NCBI GenBank assembly: GCA_009377755.1
Contig: WHTM01000004.1
Coordinates: 62,001 to 126,000, forward strand
Direction of reading: 5' to 3'
Source: Hyphomicrobiales bacterium
GTDB taxonomy: Bacteria; Pseudomonadota; Alphaproteobacteria; Rhizobiales; Xanthobacteraceae
DNA length: 64,000 nt
In this document: positions 51,720 to 59,955 of the stretch, one piece after another
How positions within the stretch are numbered: position 1 is the stretch's first letter
Layout: each line of letters starts with the position of its first letter
The notes under the pieces: generated by a model
Seen by the model: the letters and a program-made list of their open reading frames with translations, nothing else
What the model was told of the DNA's origin: nothing
Database searches by the model: none
Translations under genes and position numbers: made by a program

Positions 51720-53285
51720 TCACTTTTTCTTCCCCAGCCCTGGCAAACCGCCGGGGAATCCGGGTGGAAGCTTCGGGCCGCCGAGGCCGGGAAGGCCGCC
51801 GCCAAGGCCCGGAAGTTTCGGCGGCAGCCCGGGCATGCCCGGCGGCAGCCCGCCACCGTCTCCGGCGGGCATGCCTGGCAACCCGCCGGGCAGCTTCTTG
51901 GCGAGCTCCTGCATCTGCTCCGGGCTCGGCATGCCGCCGCCCAGGCCCAGCATGTTGGCGAGGCCGGCCATCGGGCCGCGCTTGCTGCCGCCGCCCATCG
52001 CCTTCATCACGTCGCCCATGGTCCGATGCATCTTGAGCAGCTTGTTGATGTCCTCGGCCCTGGTGCCGGAACCGGCGGCGATCCGCTTCTTGCGGCTGTG
52101 CTTCAACAGGTCCGGATTGCGCCGCTCCTTGGGCGTCATCGAGTCGATGATCGCCATCTGCCGCTTCAGCACCTTGTCGTCGAGATTCGCGCCGGCCATC
52201 TGGTTCTTCAGCTTGGCGATGCCCGGCAGCATGCCCATCAGGCCGGCCATGCCGCCCATGGTCTGCATCTGCGCGAGTTGCTCACGCATGTCGGTGAGGT
52301 CGAAGGCGCCCTTGCGCATGCGCTCGGCAGTGCGCATCGCCTTCTCGGCATCGATGGTCGCTGCCGCCTTCTCCACCAGCGAGACGATGTCGCCCATGCC
52401 GAGGATGCGGCCGGCGATGCGCGCAGGATCGAACTCCTCAAGCGCATCGATCTTCTCGCCGGTGCCGATCAGCTTGATCGGCTTGCCGGTGACGGCACGC
52501 ATCGACAGGGCGGCACCGCCGCGGCCGTCGCCGTCGACGCGGGTAAGCACAATGCCGGTGAGGCCGACGCGCTCGTCGAACGCGCGTGCGAGATTGACCG
52601 CGTCCTGGCCGGTGAGCGCATCGGCGACCAGCAGTACCTCGTGCGGATTGCTGGCGCGCTTGACCTCGGCGGCCTCCGTCATCATCGCCTCGTCGAGCGT
52701 GATGCGGCCGGCCGTATCGAGCATCACCACGTCATAGCCGCCGAGGCGGCCGGCTTCGATCGTACGGCGCGCGATCTGCGGCGGCGCCTGGCCGGCGACC
52801 ACCTGCAGCGTGTCGACGCCGATATCGCGCCCGAGCACGGCAAGCTGCTCCATCGCGGCGGGGCGGCGCACGTCGAGCGAGGCCATCAGCACCTTGCGCT
52901 TGCCGAGGTCGGTGAGACGCTTGGCGATCTTCGCGGCGGTTGTGGTCTTGCCGGAGCCCTGCAGGCCGACCAGCATGATCGGCACCGGCGCCGGCGCGTT
53001 GAGGTCGATCGGCTGCACGTCCGAGCCGAGCGTTGCCACCAACTGGTCGTGCACGATCTTGACGACCATCTGGCCGGGCGTCACCGACTTGACGACCGTG
53101 GCGCCGACCGCCTCGGCGCGCAGCTTCTCGGTGAACAAGCGGACCACGTCGAGCGCCACGTCTGCTTCCAACAGCGCGCGGCGCACCTCGCGCAGCGCCG
53201 CGTCGACGTCGGCTTCCGACAGCGCCCCGCGCCGCGTCAGGCGATCGAGAATACCGCCAAGCTTTTCTGACAGGCTGTCGAACAT
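51720..53285 (-). CDS. ffh: Signal recognition particle protein Ffh
   Basis: Ffh is the GTPase that, with 4.5S RNA, brings nascent membrane proteins to FtsY. The 521-residue product has the N domain (MFDSLSEKLGGILDRL), the P-loop GLQGSGKTTTAAKIA, DVRRPAAMEQL, the G3 box DTAGR and the G4 region TRVDGDGRGGAAL. The methionine-rich M domain (MRKGAFDLTDMREQLAQMQTMGG...SGTR) follows. The last 75 residues are a P/G-rich low-complexity tail (GGLPGMPAG, GGLPGLGKKK) beyond the M domain. Its receptor FtsY is encoded 7.5 kb to the right. Confidence 0.98.
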   Translation of the reverse strand: MFDSLSEKLGGILDRLTRRGALSEADVDAALREVRRALLEADVALDVVRLFTEKLRAEAVGATVVKSVTPGQMVVKIVHDQLVATLGSDVQPIDLNAPAPVPIMLVGLQGSGKTTTAAKIAKRLTDLGKRKVLMASLDVRRPAAMEQLAVLGRDIGVDTLQVVAGQAPPQIARRTIEAGRLGGYDVVMLDTAGRITLDEAMMTEAAEVKRASNPHEVLLVADALTGQDAVNLARAFDERVGLTGIVLTRVDGDGRGGAALSMRAVTGKPIKLIGTGEKIDALEEFDPARIAGRILGMGDIVSLVEKAAATIDAEKAMRTAERMRKGAFDLTDMREQLAQMQTMGGMAGLMGMLPGIAKLKNQMAGANLDDKVLKRQMAIIDSMTPKERRNPDLLKHSRKKRIAAGSGTRAEDINKLLKMHRTMGDVMKAMGGGSKRGPMAGLANMLGLGGGMPSPEQMQELAKKLPGGLPGMPAGDGGGLPPGMPGLPPKLPGLGGGLPGLGGPKLPPGFPGGLPGLGKKK

Positions 53286-53300
53286 TGCTTCCCTGTTCAG

Positions 53301-53420
53301 GACCTCATCCTGAGGAGCGTGCGCGAGCACGCGTCTCGAAGGATGGGCCACACTGCTTGTCTCATCCTTCGAGACGCCCGCCTTCGCTAAAGCTCCGGCG
53401 GGCTCCTCAGGATGAGGTCT
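53301..53420. repeat. Palindromic repeat upstream of ffh
   Basis: The arms cctcatcctgaggagc and gctcctcaggatgagg enclose inner gcgtctcgaaggatg / catccttcgagacgc arms. It is the same family as the element at 13143-13322, without the internal triplication. Confidence 0.9.
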
Positions 53421-53429
53421 GCCAAACAC

Positions 53430-53635
53430 ATATGGCGCCCGAGGGCGCAGCGCGCTGTCGGGCGTTGGCCTCCGGCCTCAGGGACCGGGCGGCGGGTTCA
53501 AAGGTCGTTCTCTTACGAGAGCGTGCGAGGCTTACGCTTTCGCTACGGCATCAGTCAATTATTTTCCCGGCTGAGGCAGGGCCGCGTCGGTTCATCGACA
53601 CTCGGGCCGAGTCCCACCCTGTTACTAACTAGTCA
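53430..53635. other. Non-coding stretch with a fragment of the large structured repeat
   Basis: It begins gcccgagggcgcagcgc...gggcgttggcc, similar to the start of the element at 43840-44200, and then runs into sequence with no clear pairing or gene. The ffh promoter is likely to its left. Confidence 0.45.
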
Positions 53636-53637
53636 AT

Positions 53638-53649
53638 TTGACCGGTCAA
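53638..53649. promoter_or_regulatory. Perfect TTGACCGGTCAA palindrome upstream of the Phd-VapC operon
   Basis: This 12-bp palindrome lies about 100 bases before the -35 of the toxin-antitoxin promoter. Two related half-matching copies overlap the region just after the -10, which suggests an operator family for the antitoxin. Confidence 0.5.
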
Positions 53650-53739
53650 TAACAGCTCCGTGCTTGGTCCAAGGGAATCGGCGGAGGCCGGCATCCCGCC
53701 GCTGATGAGGATCGGCATGGGCGACAGCGAGTTGGTGCA

Positions 53740-53792
53740 TTGACATAGACCGATACATCCATTAGATTTAACCAGTCGAATTAACCGGTCAA
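53740..53792 (+). promoter_or_regulatory. Promoter and operators of the Phd-VapC operon
   Basis: TTGACA at 53740-53745, 17 bases, and TAGATT at 53763-53768 form a good sigma-70 promoter. Overlapping or following it are ttaaccagtcga (53768-53779) and ttaaccggtcaa (53781-53792), both similar to the palindrome at 53638-53649. Binding of the Phd-type antitoxin here would block transcription. Confidence 0.6.
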
Positions 53793-53797
53793 AAAAT

Positions 53798-54040
53798 ATG
53801 AAGCATGTTCAAGCATCTTCCGCCAAAGCCCATCTTGCTGAATTGCTTGACGAGGTCGAGCGCGGCGAAACAATCGTCATCACTCGCCATGGCAAGGAGA
53901 TTGCAACCTTGTCACCACGCAACGAACACCGTGAGCGCGAAATTCGGCAAGCGATGGCGGATATCGAAGAAATGCGAAAGCATGCACCGCGCGTGACACG
54001 TGAAGAGATTCTGGCGTGGCGTGACGAGGGGCGCAAATAG
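53798..54040 (+). CDS. Phd/YefM-family antitoxin
   Basis: The 80-residue product shows MKHVQASSAKAHLAELLDEVERGETIVITRHGKEIATL, the Phd/YefM DNA-binding fold, and a C-terminal helix with REEILAWRDEGRK that would cover the toxin. The toxin gene follows after 3 bases. Repeated TTRACCRGTC motifs at the promoter are likely binding sites. Confidence 0.93.
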   Translation: MKHVQASSAKAHLAELLDEVERGETIVITRHGKEIATLSPRNEHREREIRQAMADIEEMRKHAPRVTREEILAWRDEGRK

Positions 54041-54043
54041 AGA

Positions 54044-54451
54044 ATGCCCTTTGTCCTTGATGCGTCAGTGACTGCCAGTTGGTTCTTCCCGGACGAAGAT
54101 CATCCGGATGCGGCAGAGGCATGGCGATTGATCAAAACCGATGATGCGCTGGTGCCGCCGCACTGGTGGTTCGAAGTGCGCAATACAATGCTGATAGGAG
54201 AGCGTCGGGGACGCAACACGGAACAACGAACGACTGCCGCACTCGATCGGCTTTCTCGAATGCGAATTCAGTTCGCGCCGCAGCCTGACGAGACCAGCGT
54301 CTTTGGGCTTGCGCGGCGCCACCGATTGACCTTTTACGACGCCGCCTATCTTGATCTGGCGCAACGCCAAAGCGTCGCGCTTGCGACTCTCGATGATGAT
54401 CTTGTCACAGCCGCACGCGCTGAACGCGTTGATGTGATCGTTGCGCCGTGA
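54044..54451 (+). CDS. vapC: VapC-family PIN-domain toxin (ribonuclease)
   Basis: The 135-residue product is a PIN-domain RNase. The acidic residues expected for the metal site are seen in FVLDASVTASWF (D), WWFEVRNTM (E), YDAAYLDLA (D) and ATLDDDLV (D). It pairs with the Phd-type antitoxin upstream. Its TGA overlaps a GTG start of the following MBL-fold gene (GTGA), so some coupling is possible although the functions look unrelated. Confidence 0.94.
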   Translation: MPFVLDASVTASWFFPDEDHPDAAEAWRLIKTDDALVPPHWWFEVRNTMLIGERRGRNTEQRTTAALDRLSRMRIQFAPQPDETSVFGLARRHRLTFYDAAYLDLAQRQSVALATLDDDLVTAARAERVDVIVAP

Positions 54452-55509
54452 GCCTCACCCGCCGCCGTGTTCTTGCCGGTATCGCCGCGCTCGCCGCCGT
54501 AACCGGCCTCGGGGCCGGGGCGCGAGCCTATGCCGCGCGCTATCACGACGGCCCGGTCTCCGACCATTTCGACGGCGTCCGCTTCTTCGATCCGCACGGC
54601 GCGCCGCCGAACAGCCGGCTCGATTTTCTGCGCTGGCAACTTGGCGGCACGCGCGCGAAATGGCCTGATTGGGTTCCCGGCGCCGAGCCGGACCGCCCGC
54701 CGCGTCGCGTCGCCGATGCCCGCTGGCGCATCTCCTTCGTCGGCCACGTCACGCTGCTGATCCAGACCGCCGGCCTCAACATCCTTGTCGATCCGGTCTG
54801 GTCAGAGCGCGCCTCGCCGTTCACGTTTGTCGGTCCCAAGCGGGTCAACGATCCCGGCATCGCCTTCGACGCGCTGCCTCCGATCGACGTGGTGCTGGTG
54901 ACGCACAATCACTACGACCATCTCGACGTCGCAACGCTGGCGCGGCTGGCGCGGACGCATCGCCCGCGGGTGATCACGCCCTTCGGCAACGATGCGATCA
55001 TGCAGGCCGCCGATCCGGCGATCCGCGCCGAGGCGCACGACTGGGGCGATCGGGTCGATCTCGGTTCAGGCTGCGCGGTGCATCTGGTGCCCGCGCGGCA
55101 CTGGTCGGCACGCGGCCTGTTCGACCGCAACAAGGCGCTGTGGTGCGCCTTCCTCATCGAGACGCCGGCGGGGCGCATCTTTTACGTCGGCGATTCCGGC
55201 TACGGCGATGGCCGTCACTTCCGCGATGTGCGCGACACATATGGCCCAATCCGCCTCGCCTGCCTGCCGATCGGCGCCTACGAGCCGCGTTGGTTCATGC
55301 GCGAGCAGCACATGAACCCGGAAGAGGCGGTCCGCGCCTTGCTCGATTGTGGCGCCGAGCAGGCGCTGGCGCATCACTTCGGCACGTTCCAGCTTACCGA
55401 CGAGCCGTTCGACGCGCCGGCTCAGGCGCTGGAGACCGCGCGCCAATCGGCGGGCGTCGCGCCGGAGCGATTCCGCGCGCTCAAGCCGGGGCAGGTCTGG
55501 GAGCTGTAG
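54448..55509 (+). CDS. MBL-fold metallo-hydrolase, exported (NAPE-PLD/UlaG-like)
   Basis: The 353-residue product has a twin-arginine-type signal (SLTRRRVLAGIAALAAV). The metallo-beta-lactamase domain shows FVGHVTLLIQTAGLNILVDPVW, the metal motif THNHYDHLD (HxHxDH), the later histidine in VPARHWSARG and the aspartate in FYVGDSGYGDG. It resembles the group that includes N-acyl-phosphatidylethanolamine phospholipase D and UlaG-like hydrolases, with the substrate unknown. The GTG at 54448 overlaps the vapC stop codon. It gives a full Tat signal, which supports it as the start. Confidence 0.9.
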   Translation: MSLTRRRVLAGIAALAAVTGLGAGARAYAARYHDGPVSDHFDGVRFFDPHGAPPNSRLDFLRWQLGGTRAKWPDWVPGAEPDRPPRRVADARWRISFVGHVTLLIQTAGLNILVDPVWSERASPFTFVGPKRVNDPGIAFDALPPIDVVLVTHNHYDHLDVATLARLARTHRPRVITPFGNDAIMQAADPAIRAEAHDWGDRVDLGSGCAVHLVPARHWSARGLFDRNKALWCAFLIETPAGRIFYVGDSGYGDGRHFRDVRDTYGPIRLACLPIGAYEPRWFMREQHMNPEEAVRALLDCGAEQALAHHFGTFQLTDEPFDAPAQALETARQSAGVAPERFRALKPGQVWEL

Positions 55510-55510
55510 G

Positions 55511-55585
55511 GCATGATCCCAAAAAAGCCTTTCCCGGGCTTGATTCGGGGGTGGGAATCGGTTCTCGGAAAAGATCATGCTCAAA
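55511..55585. repeat. gcatgatc hairpin repeat
   Basis: It has ends gcatgatccc and aaaagatcatgc, and contains tttcccgggcttgattcggg and gggaatcggttctcgg. It is the longest of the three related elements in the window and lies between convergent genes. Confidence 0.8.
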
Positions 55586-55596
55586 CCAAAAGGCGC

Positions 55597-56295
55597 TCAG
55601 TTCAGCAATTCGAAGGTGACACTGACGTGAACCCGCAGCGTCTGCTCGCCAACCGCGACCGGCGGCGCGGCAGCCGGCGCGGCGCGCATGGTCATCCGCT
55701 CCATCGGCACAGGCGATCCGCCATGCTCGACGATCACCGTCGCGCGTCCGAGGCGGACGCCGGCGGCCCTCGCCAACTGCTCAGCCTTGCGCCGTGCATC
55801 CGCCACCGCATCGGCACGGGCCTTGTCGAGCAGCATGGACCGCTCCGACACGGTAAAGTGAATGCCGGATATGTCATTGGCTCCCGCGGCGATCATCTGA
55901 TCCAGCACCGTCGCGATCTCGGCGACCGCCCGGACCCTGGCGCTGATCTGGTTGGACGCCTGGAAGCCGGTGATGCGATTGTCGCCATCGCGGCGTGTGT
56001 CGTACACAGGACGAATTGAGAAGTGGGCCGTTTGCGCATCCCGCTCACCAATACCGGCGGCCTTGAGCGCAGCATGCACCTTGGCCATCGTGGTGCTGTT
56101 CGCCTCGCTGGCCTCGCGCGCGGTCCTGCCCTGCGTGGTCACGCCGGCCTGGATGACGGCGAGGTCCGGAACGACGTTGGCCGTGCCCTCCCCGATCACG
56201 GTGATGCCGCGCTCCAGCGGCTGCTGCCCGGCGGCCGCGACCGGCACAACAGTCACCGCAAGGGCCAGCAACAGGGCGCGGGCCGTAAGCTGCAT
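55597..56295 (-). CDS. SIMPL-domain (DUF541) periplasmic protein
   Basis: The 232-residue product has a signal peptide ending near AAAG (about residue 23). The SIMPL domain (ITVIGEGTANVVPDLAVIQAGVTTQGRTAREA...AQTAHFSIRPVYD...VSERSMLLDKARADAVADARRKAEQLARAAGVRLG) follows. Related proteins include BP26/Omp28 of Brucella, which form ring-like channels, and E. coli YggE, linked to oxidative stress. Its specific function is unknown. ATG 56295 precedes the signal peptide. Confidence 0.92.
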   Translation of the reverse strand: MQLTARALLLALAVTVVPVAAAGQQPLERGITVIGEGTANVVPDLAVIQAGVTTQGRTAREASEANSTTMAKVHAALKAAGIGERDAQTAHFSIRPVYDTRRDGDNRITGFQASNQISARVRAVAEIATVLDQMIAAGANDISGIHFTVSERSMLLDKARADAVADARRKAEQLARAAGVRLGRATVIVEHGGSPVPMERMTMRAAPAAAPPVAVGEQTLRVHVSVTFELLN

Positions 56296-56356
56296 CGGCT
56301 TTCTCCGTCCAGGTTCACGTACCACAGTACCCGCCGTGCCGGGCAGGAATGCGGCG

Positions 56357-56953
56357 TCACTGGGTTGGCACGAGGATGTGGATGACGAGCTGATCTTCCG
56401 GCGTCTTGATCGGGTCGGTCACGTATTCCTCAATGAAGATGTCCTTGGCTTCGAGCCCCTTCTCGTCGAGGTAGTTGGTGATCGCCTCGTAGGTCGTGTC
56501 CATGTCATCGTAGGAGCCGCGGTGCACGAACTTGAGCGCCTTGCCGCTCGGTGCGGGGCCCAGCATGATATCGCCCTGCGGCTGAGTCTTCAGTTCCTGG
56601 GTAATCGGCACCGCCGCCTGATAGTCGAAACCCACATCATCGGTCTGCGTGTAGATGGTCATCGGCGGGCCGGCAGGCTTGATGCCCTCCTTTTCGAGAT
56701 AGCCGTAGACCGACTTGAACGCGTCGACGAGGGTCTCGAACGCGGAGTCCCAGTTCCCCGACCCTTGCAGGTACACGATCGTCCGGTCCGGAAGCGTGAC
56801 TGGCTGGCCGAACTGACTGGTGGCCGAGTCCGGCTGGGCCGGATCGGCCGGCGCACCGCCGGGAGCCGGGGCCTGGGCGGCCGACGGCAGCGGCGCTAGC
56901 AGGCAGGCAAGCGAGACGATCGCAGCGCCCAGGGCTATGCGAGGGGATGGCAT
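56357..56953 (-). CDS. Secreted GyrI-like (SOUL/bacterial effector-binding fold) protein
   Basis: The 198-residue product has a signal peptide ending near PSAAQA (about residue 27) and a P/A-rich linker. A GyrI-like small-molecule-binding domain follows: VYLQGSGNWDSAFETLVDAFKSVYGYLEKEGIKPAGPPMTIY...AAVPI...ALKFVHRGSYDDMDTTYEAITNYLDEKGLEA...EEYVTDP. Such domains bind small molecules or cover regulators, and a periplasmic version suggests a binding or enzymatic role. ATG 56953 is chosen for the signal peptide. Confidence 0.85.
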   Translation of the reverse strand: MPSPRIALGAAIVSLACLLAPLPSAAQAPAPGGAPADPAQPDSATSQFGQPVTLPDRTIVYLQGSGNWDSAFETLVDAFKSVYGYLEKEGIKPAGPPMTIYTQTDDVGFDYQAAVPITQELKTQPQGDIMLGPAPSGKALKFVHRGSYDDMDTTYEAITNYLDEKGLEAKDIFIEEYVTDPIKTPEDQLVIHILVPTQ

Positions 56954-57171
56954 CGATGTTCTCCCTGAATGCAACGCGGGCACCCCGACCGTGCGGCGTC
57001 GCTGACTCGACTTTCTACCATGGCACCCCGTGCGGCGGCTGGAAAGCGCCCGCTTGACGCCCATCTTGTGGCGGCGTGCGCCGGCATGGACCTCGGTCGC
57101 CGCACTGTCGGTCGCCGCACTGGCGAAGCCCCGCCCGTCGCCCTATAACCGAGGCAAATTGAAGCCGCAGC

Positions 57172-58050
57172 ATGAACGCCCTCGCCGATCGCAGCTATTT
57201 CAAGATGAACGGGCTCGGTAACGAGATCGTCGTCGTCGATTTGCGCGGTGCCCCGGCCCTGATCGGCGCCGACGAGCTGCGTGCGGCGGCCCAGCCCACC
57301 GGCGTGCCCTACGACCAGTTGATGGCGCTCTACCCGCCGCGCACCGCGGGAACGGATTCCTTCGTCCGCATCTACAACTGCGACGGCTCGGAGGTCGGTG
57401 CCTGCGGCAACGGTATGCGTTGCGTCGCCGCCCTGATGATTAAGGAGCGCGACGCGGGCAACCTCCTGTTCGAGACCAAGGCCGGCCTGGTGCAGTGCTG
57501 GAAGGCACCGAAGCCGGGCCTGTTCACCGTCGACATGGGGGCGCCGCGGCTCGCCTGGAACGAGATCCCGCTGGCCGAGGAATTTCGCGATACGCGCGCG
57601 ATCGAGCTTCAGATCGGACCGATCGACGCGCCGGTGCTGCACTCGCCCGCGGTCGTCAGCATGGGCAATCCGCATGCGATCTTCTGGGTCGACGACGTGC
57701 ATGCCCACGATCTCGGCAAGTTCGGTCCGCTGCTGGAGAACCATCCGATCTTTCCCGAGCGCGCCAATATCACGCTGGCCCGTATCGTCTCATGCGAGCA
57801 CGTCGTGATCCGCACCTGGGAGCGCGGCGTCGGTCTGACCAAGGCGTGCGGCACCGCGGCCTGCGCCACAGCCGTCGCCGCGGCTCGGCTGCGGCGCACG
57901 GAGCGCAAGGTCACGGTGACGGTGCCCGGAGGCGATCTCGACATCGAATGGCGCGAGAGCGACGATCACGTGCTGATGACCGGGCCGGTGGAATTCGAGT
58001 TCGAGGGCCGCTTCGATCCGGCGCTGTTCGCCGCCGCCGGCGCGGCCTGA
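57172..58050 (+). CDS. dapF: Diaminopimelate epimerase
   Basis: DapF interconverts LL- and meso-diaminopimelate for lysine and peptidoglycan. The 292-residue product has [14 protein letters not shown], the first catalytic cysteine in [23 protein letters not shown], and the second in [12 protein letters not shown]. It is three bases upstream of mtaB, the standard Rhizobiales order dapF-mtaB-ftsY. Confidence 0.97.
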   Translation: MNALADRSYFKMNGLGNEIVVVDLRGAPALIGADELRAAAQPTGVPYDQLMALYPPRTAGTDSFVRIYNCDGSEVGACGNGMRCVAALMIKERDAGNLLFETKAGLVQCWKAPKPGLFTVDMGAPRLAWNEIPLAEEFRDTRAIELQIGPIDAPVLHSPAVVSMGNPHAIFWVDDVHAHDLGKFGPLLENHPIFPERANITLARIVSCEHVVIRTWERGVGLTKACGTAACATAVAAARLRRTERKVTVTVPGGDLDIEWRESDDHVLMTGPVEFEFEGRFDPALFAAAGAA

Positions 58051-58053
58051 GTC

Positions 58054-59325
58054 ATGAGCATCGACGTCGTCACCTTCGGCTGCCGGCTCAACACCACCGA
58101 GTCGGAAGTGATTCGCCGCAACGCCGACGCGGGCGGCCTGACCGACGCCGTGGTGGTAAACACCTGCGCGGTGACGGCGGAAGCTGTGCGCCAGGCACGG
58201 CAGGCGATTCGCCGGCTGCGGCGCGAGCGGCCGGGCGCGCGCATCGTCGTCACCGGCTGTGCGGCGCAGATCGATCCGGCAAGCTTTGCCGCGATGGACG
58301 AGGTCGACCGCGTCGTCGGCAACGAGGAGAAGCTGACGCCGCAGGCCTGGGCCGACGCGCGCGACACCTTCGGGCGGACGCCGTTCGGGATCGACGGCGA
58401 GGAGAAGATCGTCGTCAACGACATCATGGCGGTGCGCGAGACCGCGCTGCACCTGATCGACGGCATCGAGCGACGCGTGCGCGCGTTCGTACAGGTGCAG
58501 AACGGCTGCGACCACCGCTGCACCTTCTGCATCATTCCGTTCGGCCGCGGCAATTCGCGCTCGGTGCCGATGGGCGAGGTCGTCGCACAGGTGCGCCGGC
58601 TGGTGGATAACGGCTACCGCGAGGTCGTGCTCACCGGCGTCGATATCACCAGCTATGGCGCGAACCTGCCGGGTGCACCACGGCTCGGCATGCTGGTGAA
58701 ACAGATTCTCAGGCGCGTGCCGGAGCTCGAGCGGCTGCGATTGTCGTCGATCGATTCGGTCGAGGCCGACCGCGACCTGCTCGACGCCATCGCCGAGGAA
58801 CCGCGGCTGATGCCGCATCTGCATCTGTCGCTACAGGCCGGCGACGACCTGATCTTGAAGCGGATGAAGCGGCGGCACCTGCGCGCCGACGTGATTGCCT
58901 TCTGCGAGCAGGTGCGGCGGCTGCGTCCCGACGTCGTGTTCGGCGCCGACGTCATCGCCGGCTTCCCGACCGAGACCGAGGAGATGTTCGCGCGCTCGCT
59001 CGATCTGGTCGACGACTGCGGGCTGACGCAGTTGCACGTGTTTCCGTTCTCGCCTCGGCCCGGGACACCGGCGGCGCGCATGCCGCAAGTTCGGCGCGAG
59101 GTGGTCAAGGAGCGCGCCCGGCGCCTGCGCGAGCGCGGCGCTGCGGCGCTGCGGCGGCATCTCGACAGCGAGGTCGGGATGCGGCGGAGGGTGCTGGTGG
59201 AGTCGGACGACATGGGGCGCACCGAGCAGTTCATCCCCGCGCGCGTGGGCGTTGAGGCCGAACCCGGGACGATCCTGGACATCACCGTCGCCGGTCACGA
59301 CGGACGCCAATTGATGCCGGCATAA
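58054..59325 (+). CDS. mtaB: tRNA t6A37 methylthiotransferase MtaB
   Basis: MtaB converts t6A37 to ms2t6A37 in tRNAs decoding ANN codons. It is a radical SAM enzyme with two [4Fe-4S] clusters. The 423-residue product has the N-terminal UPF0004 domain with TFGCRLN, NTCAVT and TGCAA cysteines, the radical SAM motif CDHRCTFC (C-x3-C-x2-C), LTGVDITSYG, and a short C-terminal TRAM-like domain. Confidence 0.96.
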   Translation: MSIDVVTFGCRLNTTESEVIRRNADAGGLTDAVVVNTCAVTAEAVRQARQAIRRLRRERPGARIVVTGCAAQIDPASFAAMDEVDRVVGNEEKLTPQAWADARDTFGRTPFGIDGEEKIVVNDIMAVRETALHLIDGIERRVRAFVQVQNGCDHRCTFCIIPFGRGNSRSVPMGEVVAQVRRLVDNGYREVVLTGVDITSYGANLPGAPRLGMLVKQILRRVPELERLRLSSIDSVEADRDLLDAIAEEPRLMPHLHLSLQAGDDLILKRMKRRHLRADVIAFCEQVRRLRPDVVFGADVIAGFPTETEEMFARSLDLVDDCGLTQLHVFPFSPRPGTPAARMPQVRREVVKERARRLRERGAAALRRHLDSEVGMRRRVLVESDDMGRTEQFIPARVGVEAEPGTILDITVAGHDGRQLMPA

Positions 59326-59337
59326 CGGAGGAGGAGT

Positions 59338-59955
59338 ATGGGCGAGCACCGGATCGACACGATCGAGCAACTCGAGGCGCTGTACGGGCAACCCGGCAAG
59401 CCGTCGCTGGTCAAGGAGGTTGGTCACGTCACGTCGCACTACTGCGCCTTCATCGAGGCGTCGCCATTCCTGGCATTGGCCAGTGTCGGGGAGGAAGGCC
59501 TCGACTGCTCGCCGCGCGGCGATGCGCCGGGCTTTGTACGGGTCCAGGACGAAAAGACCGTGCTGGTTCCGGATCGCCGCGGCAACAACCGCATCGACAC
59601 GCTGCGCAACATCATCCGCGATCCCCGCGTGTCGCTGTTGTTCCTGATCCCCGGCATCGGCGAGACGCTGCGCATCAACGGGCGCGCCGAAATCTCGGCC
59701 GATCCAGCGCTGCTGCATAGCTTCGCCGTCGACGGCAAGGCGCCCCGAAGCGTGCTCGTCGTCACCGTCGAGAGCATCTATTTCCTATGCCAGAAGGCAT
59801 TGGTGCGCTCGAAGCTGTGGGACCCGTCGACCCGCATCGAACGCTCGGCGCTGCCGAGCACCGGCCGCATGCTGCAGGAGCTGAGCCGCGAAGCCTTCGA
59901 CGGCGATGCCTACGACCGTGCCTATCCCGAGCGGCTGAAGCAGACGATCTACTGA
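59338..59955 (+). CDS. Pyridoxamine-5'-phosphate-oxidase-like FMN protein
   Basis: The 205-residue product has the split-barrel FMN-binding fold of the PPOX family: FLALASVGEEGLDCSPRGDAPGFVRV, LVPDRRGNNRIDTLRNIIRDPRVSLLFLIPG and LRINGRAEI. It matches the group called MSMEG_1061-type PPOX flavoproteins. The reaction is unknown. A strong ribosome-binding site (ggaggag) precedes ATG 59338. Its 3' end overlaps the convergent pseudouridine synthase gene by seven bases. Confidence 0.9.
   Translation: MGEHRIDTIEQLEALYGQPGKPSLVKEVGHVTSHYCAFIEASPFLALASVGEEGLDCSPRGDAPGFVRVQDEKTVLVPDRRGNNRIDTLRNIIRDPRVSLLFLIPGIGETLRINGRAEISADPALLHSFAVDGKAPRSVLVVTVESIYFLCQKALVRSKLWDPSTRIERSALPSTGRMLQELSREAFDGDAYDRAYPERLKQTIY

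Noticed and set aside
55511-55585. Riboswitch or small RNA after the MBL-fold gene
   Set aside because: The sequence belongs to a hairpin repeat with two other members (22213-22268 and 43650-43720) and lies between convergent genes, so a repeat or terminator is the simpler reading.
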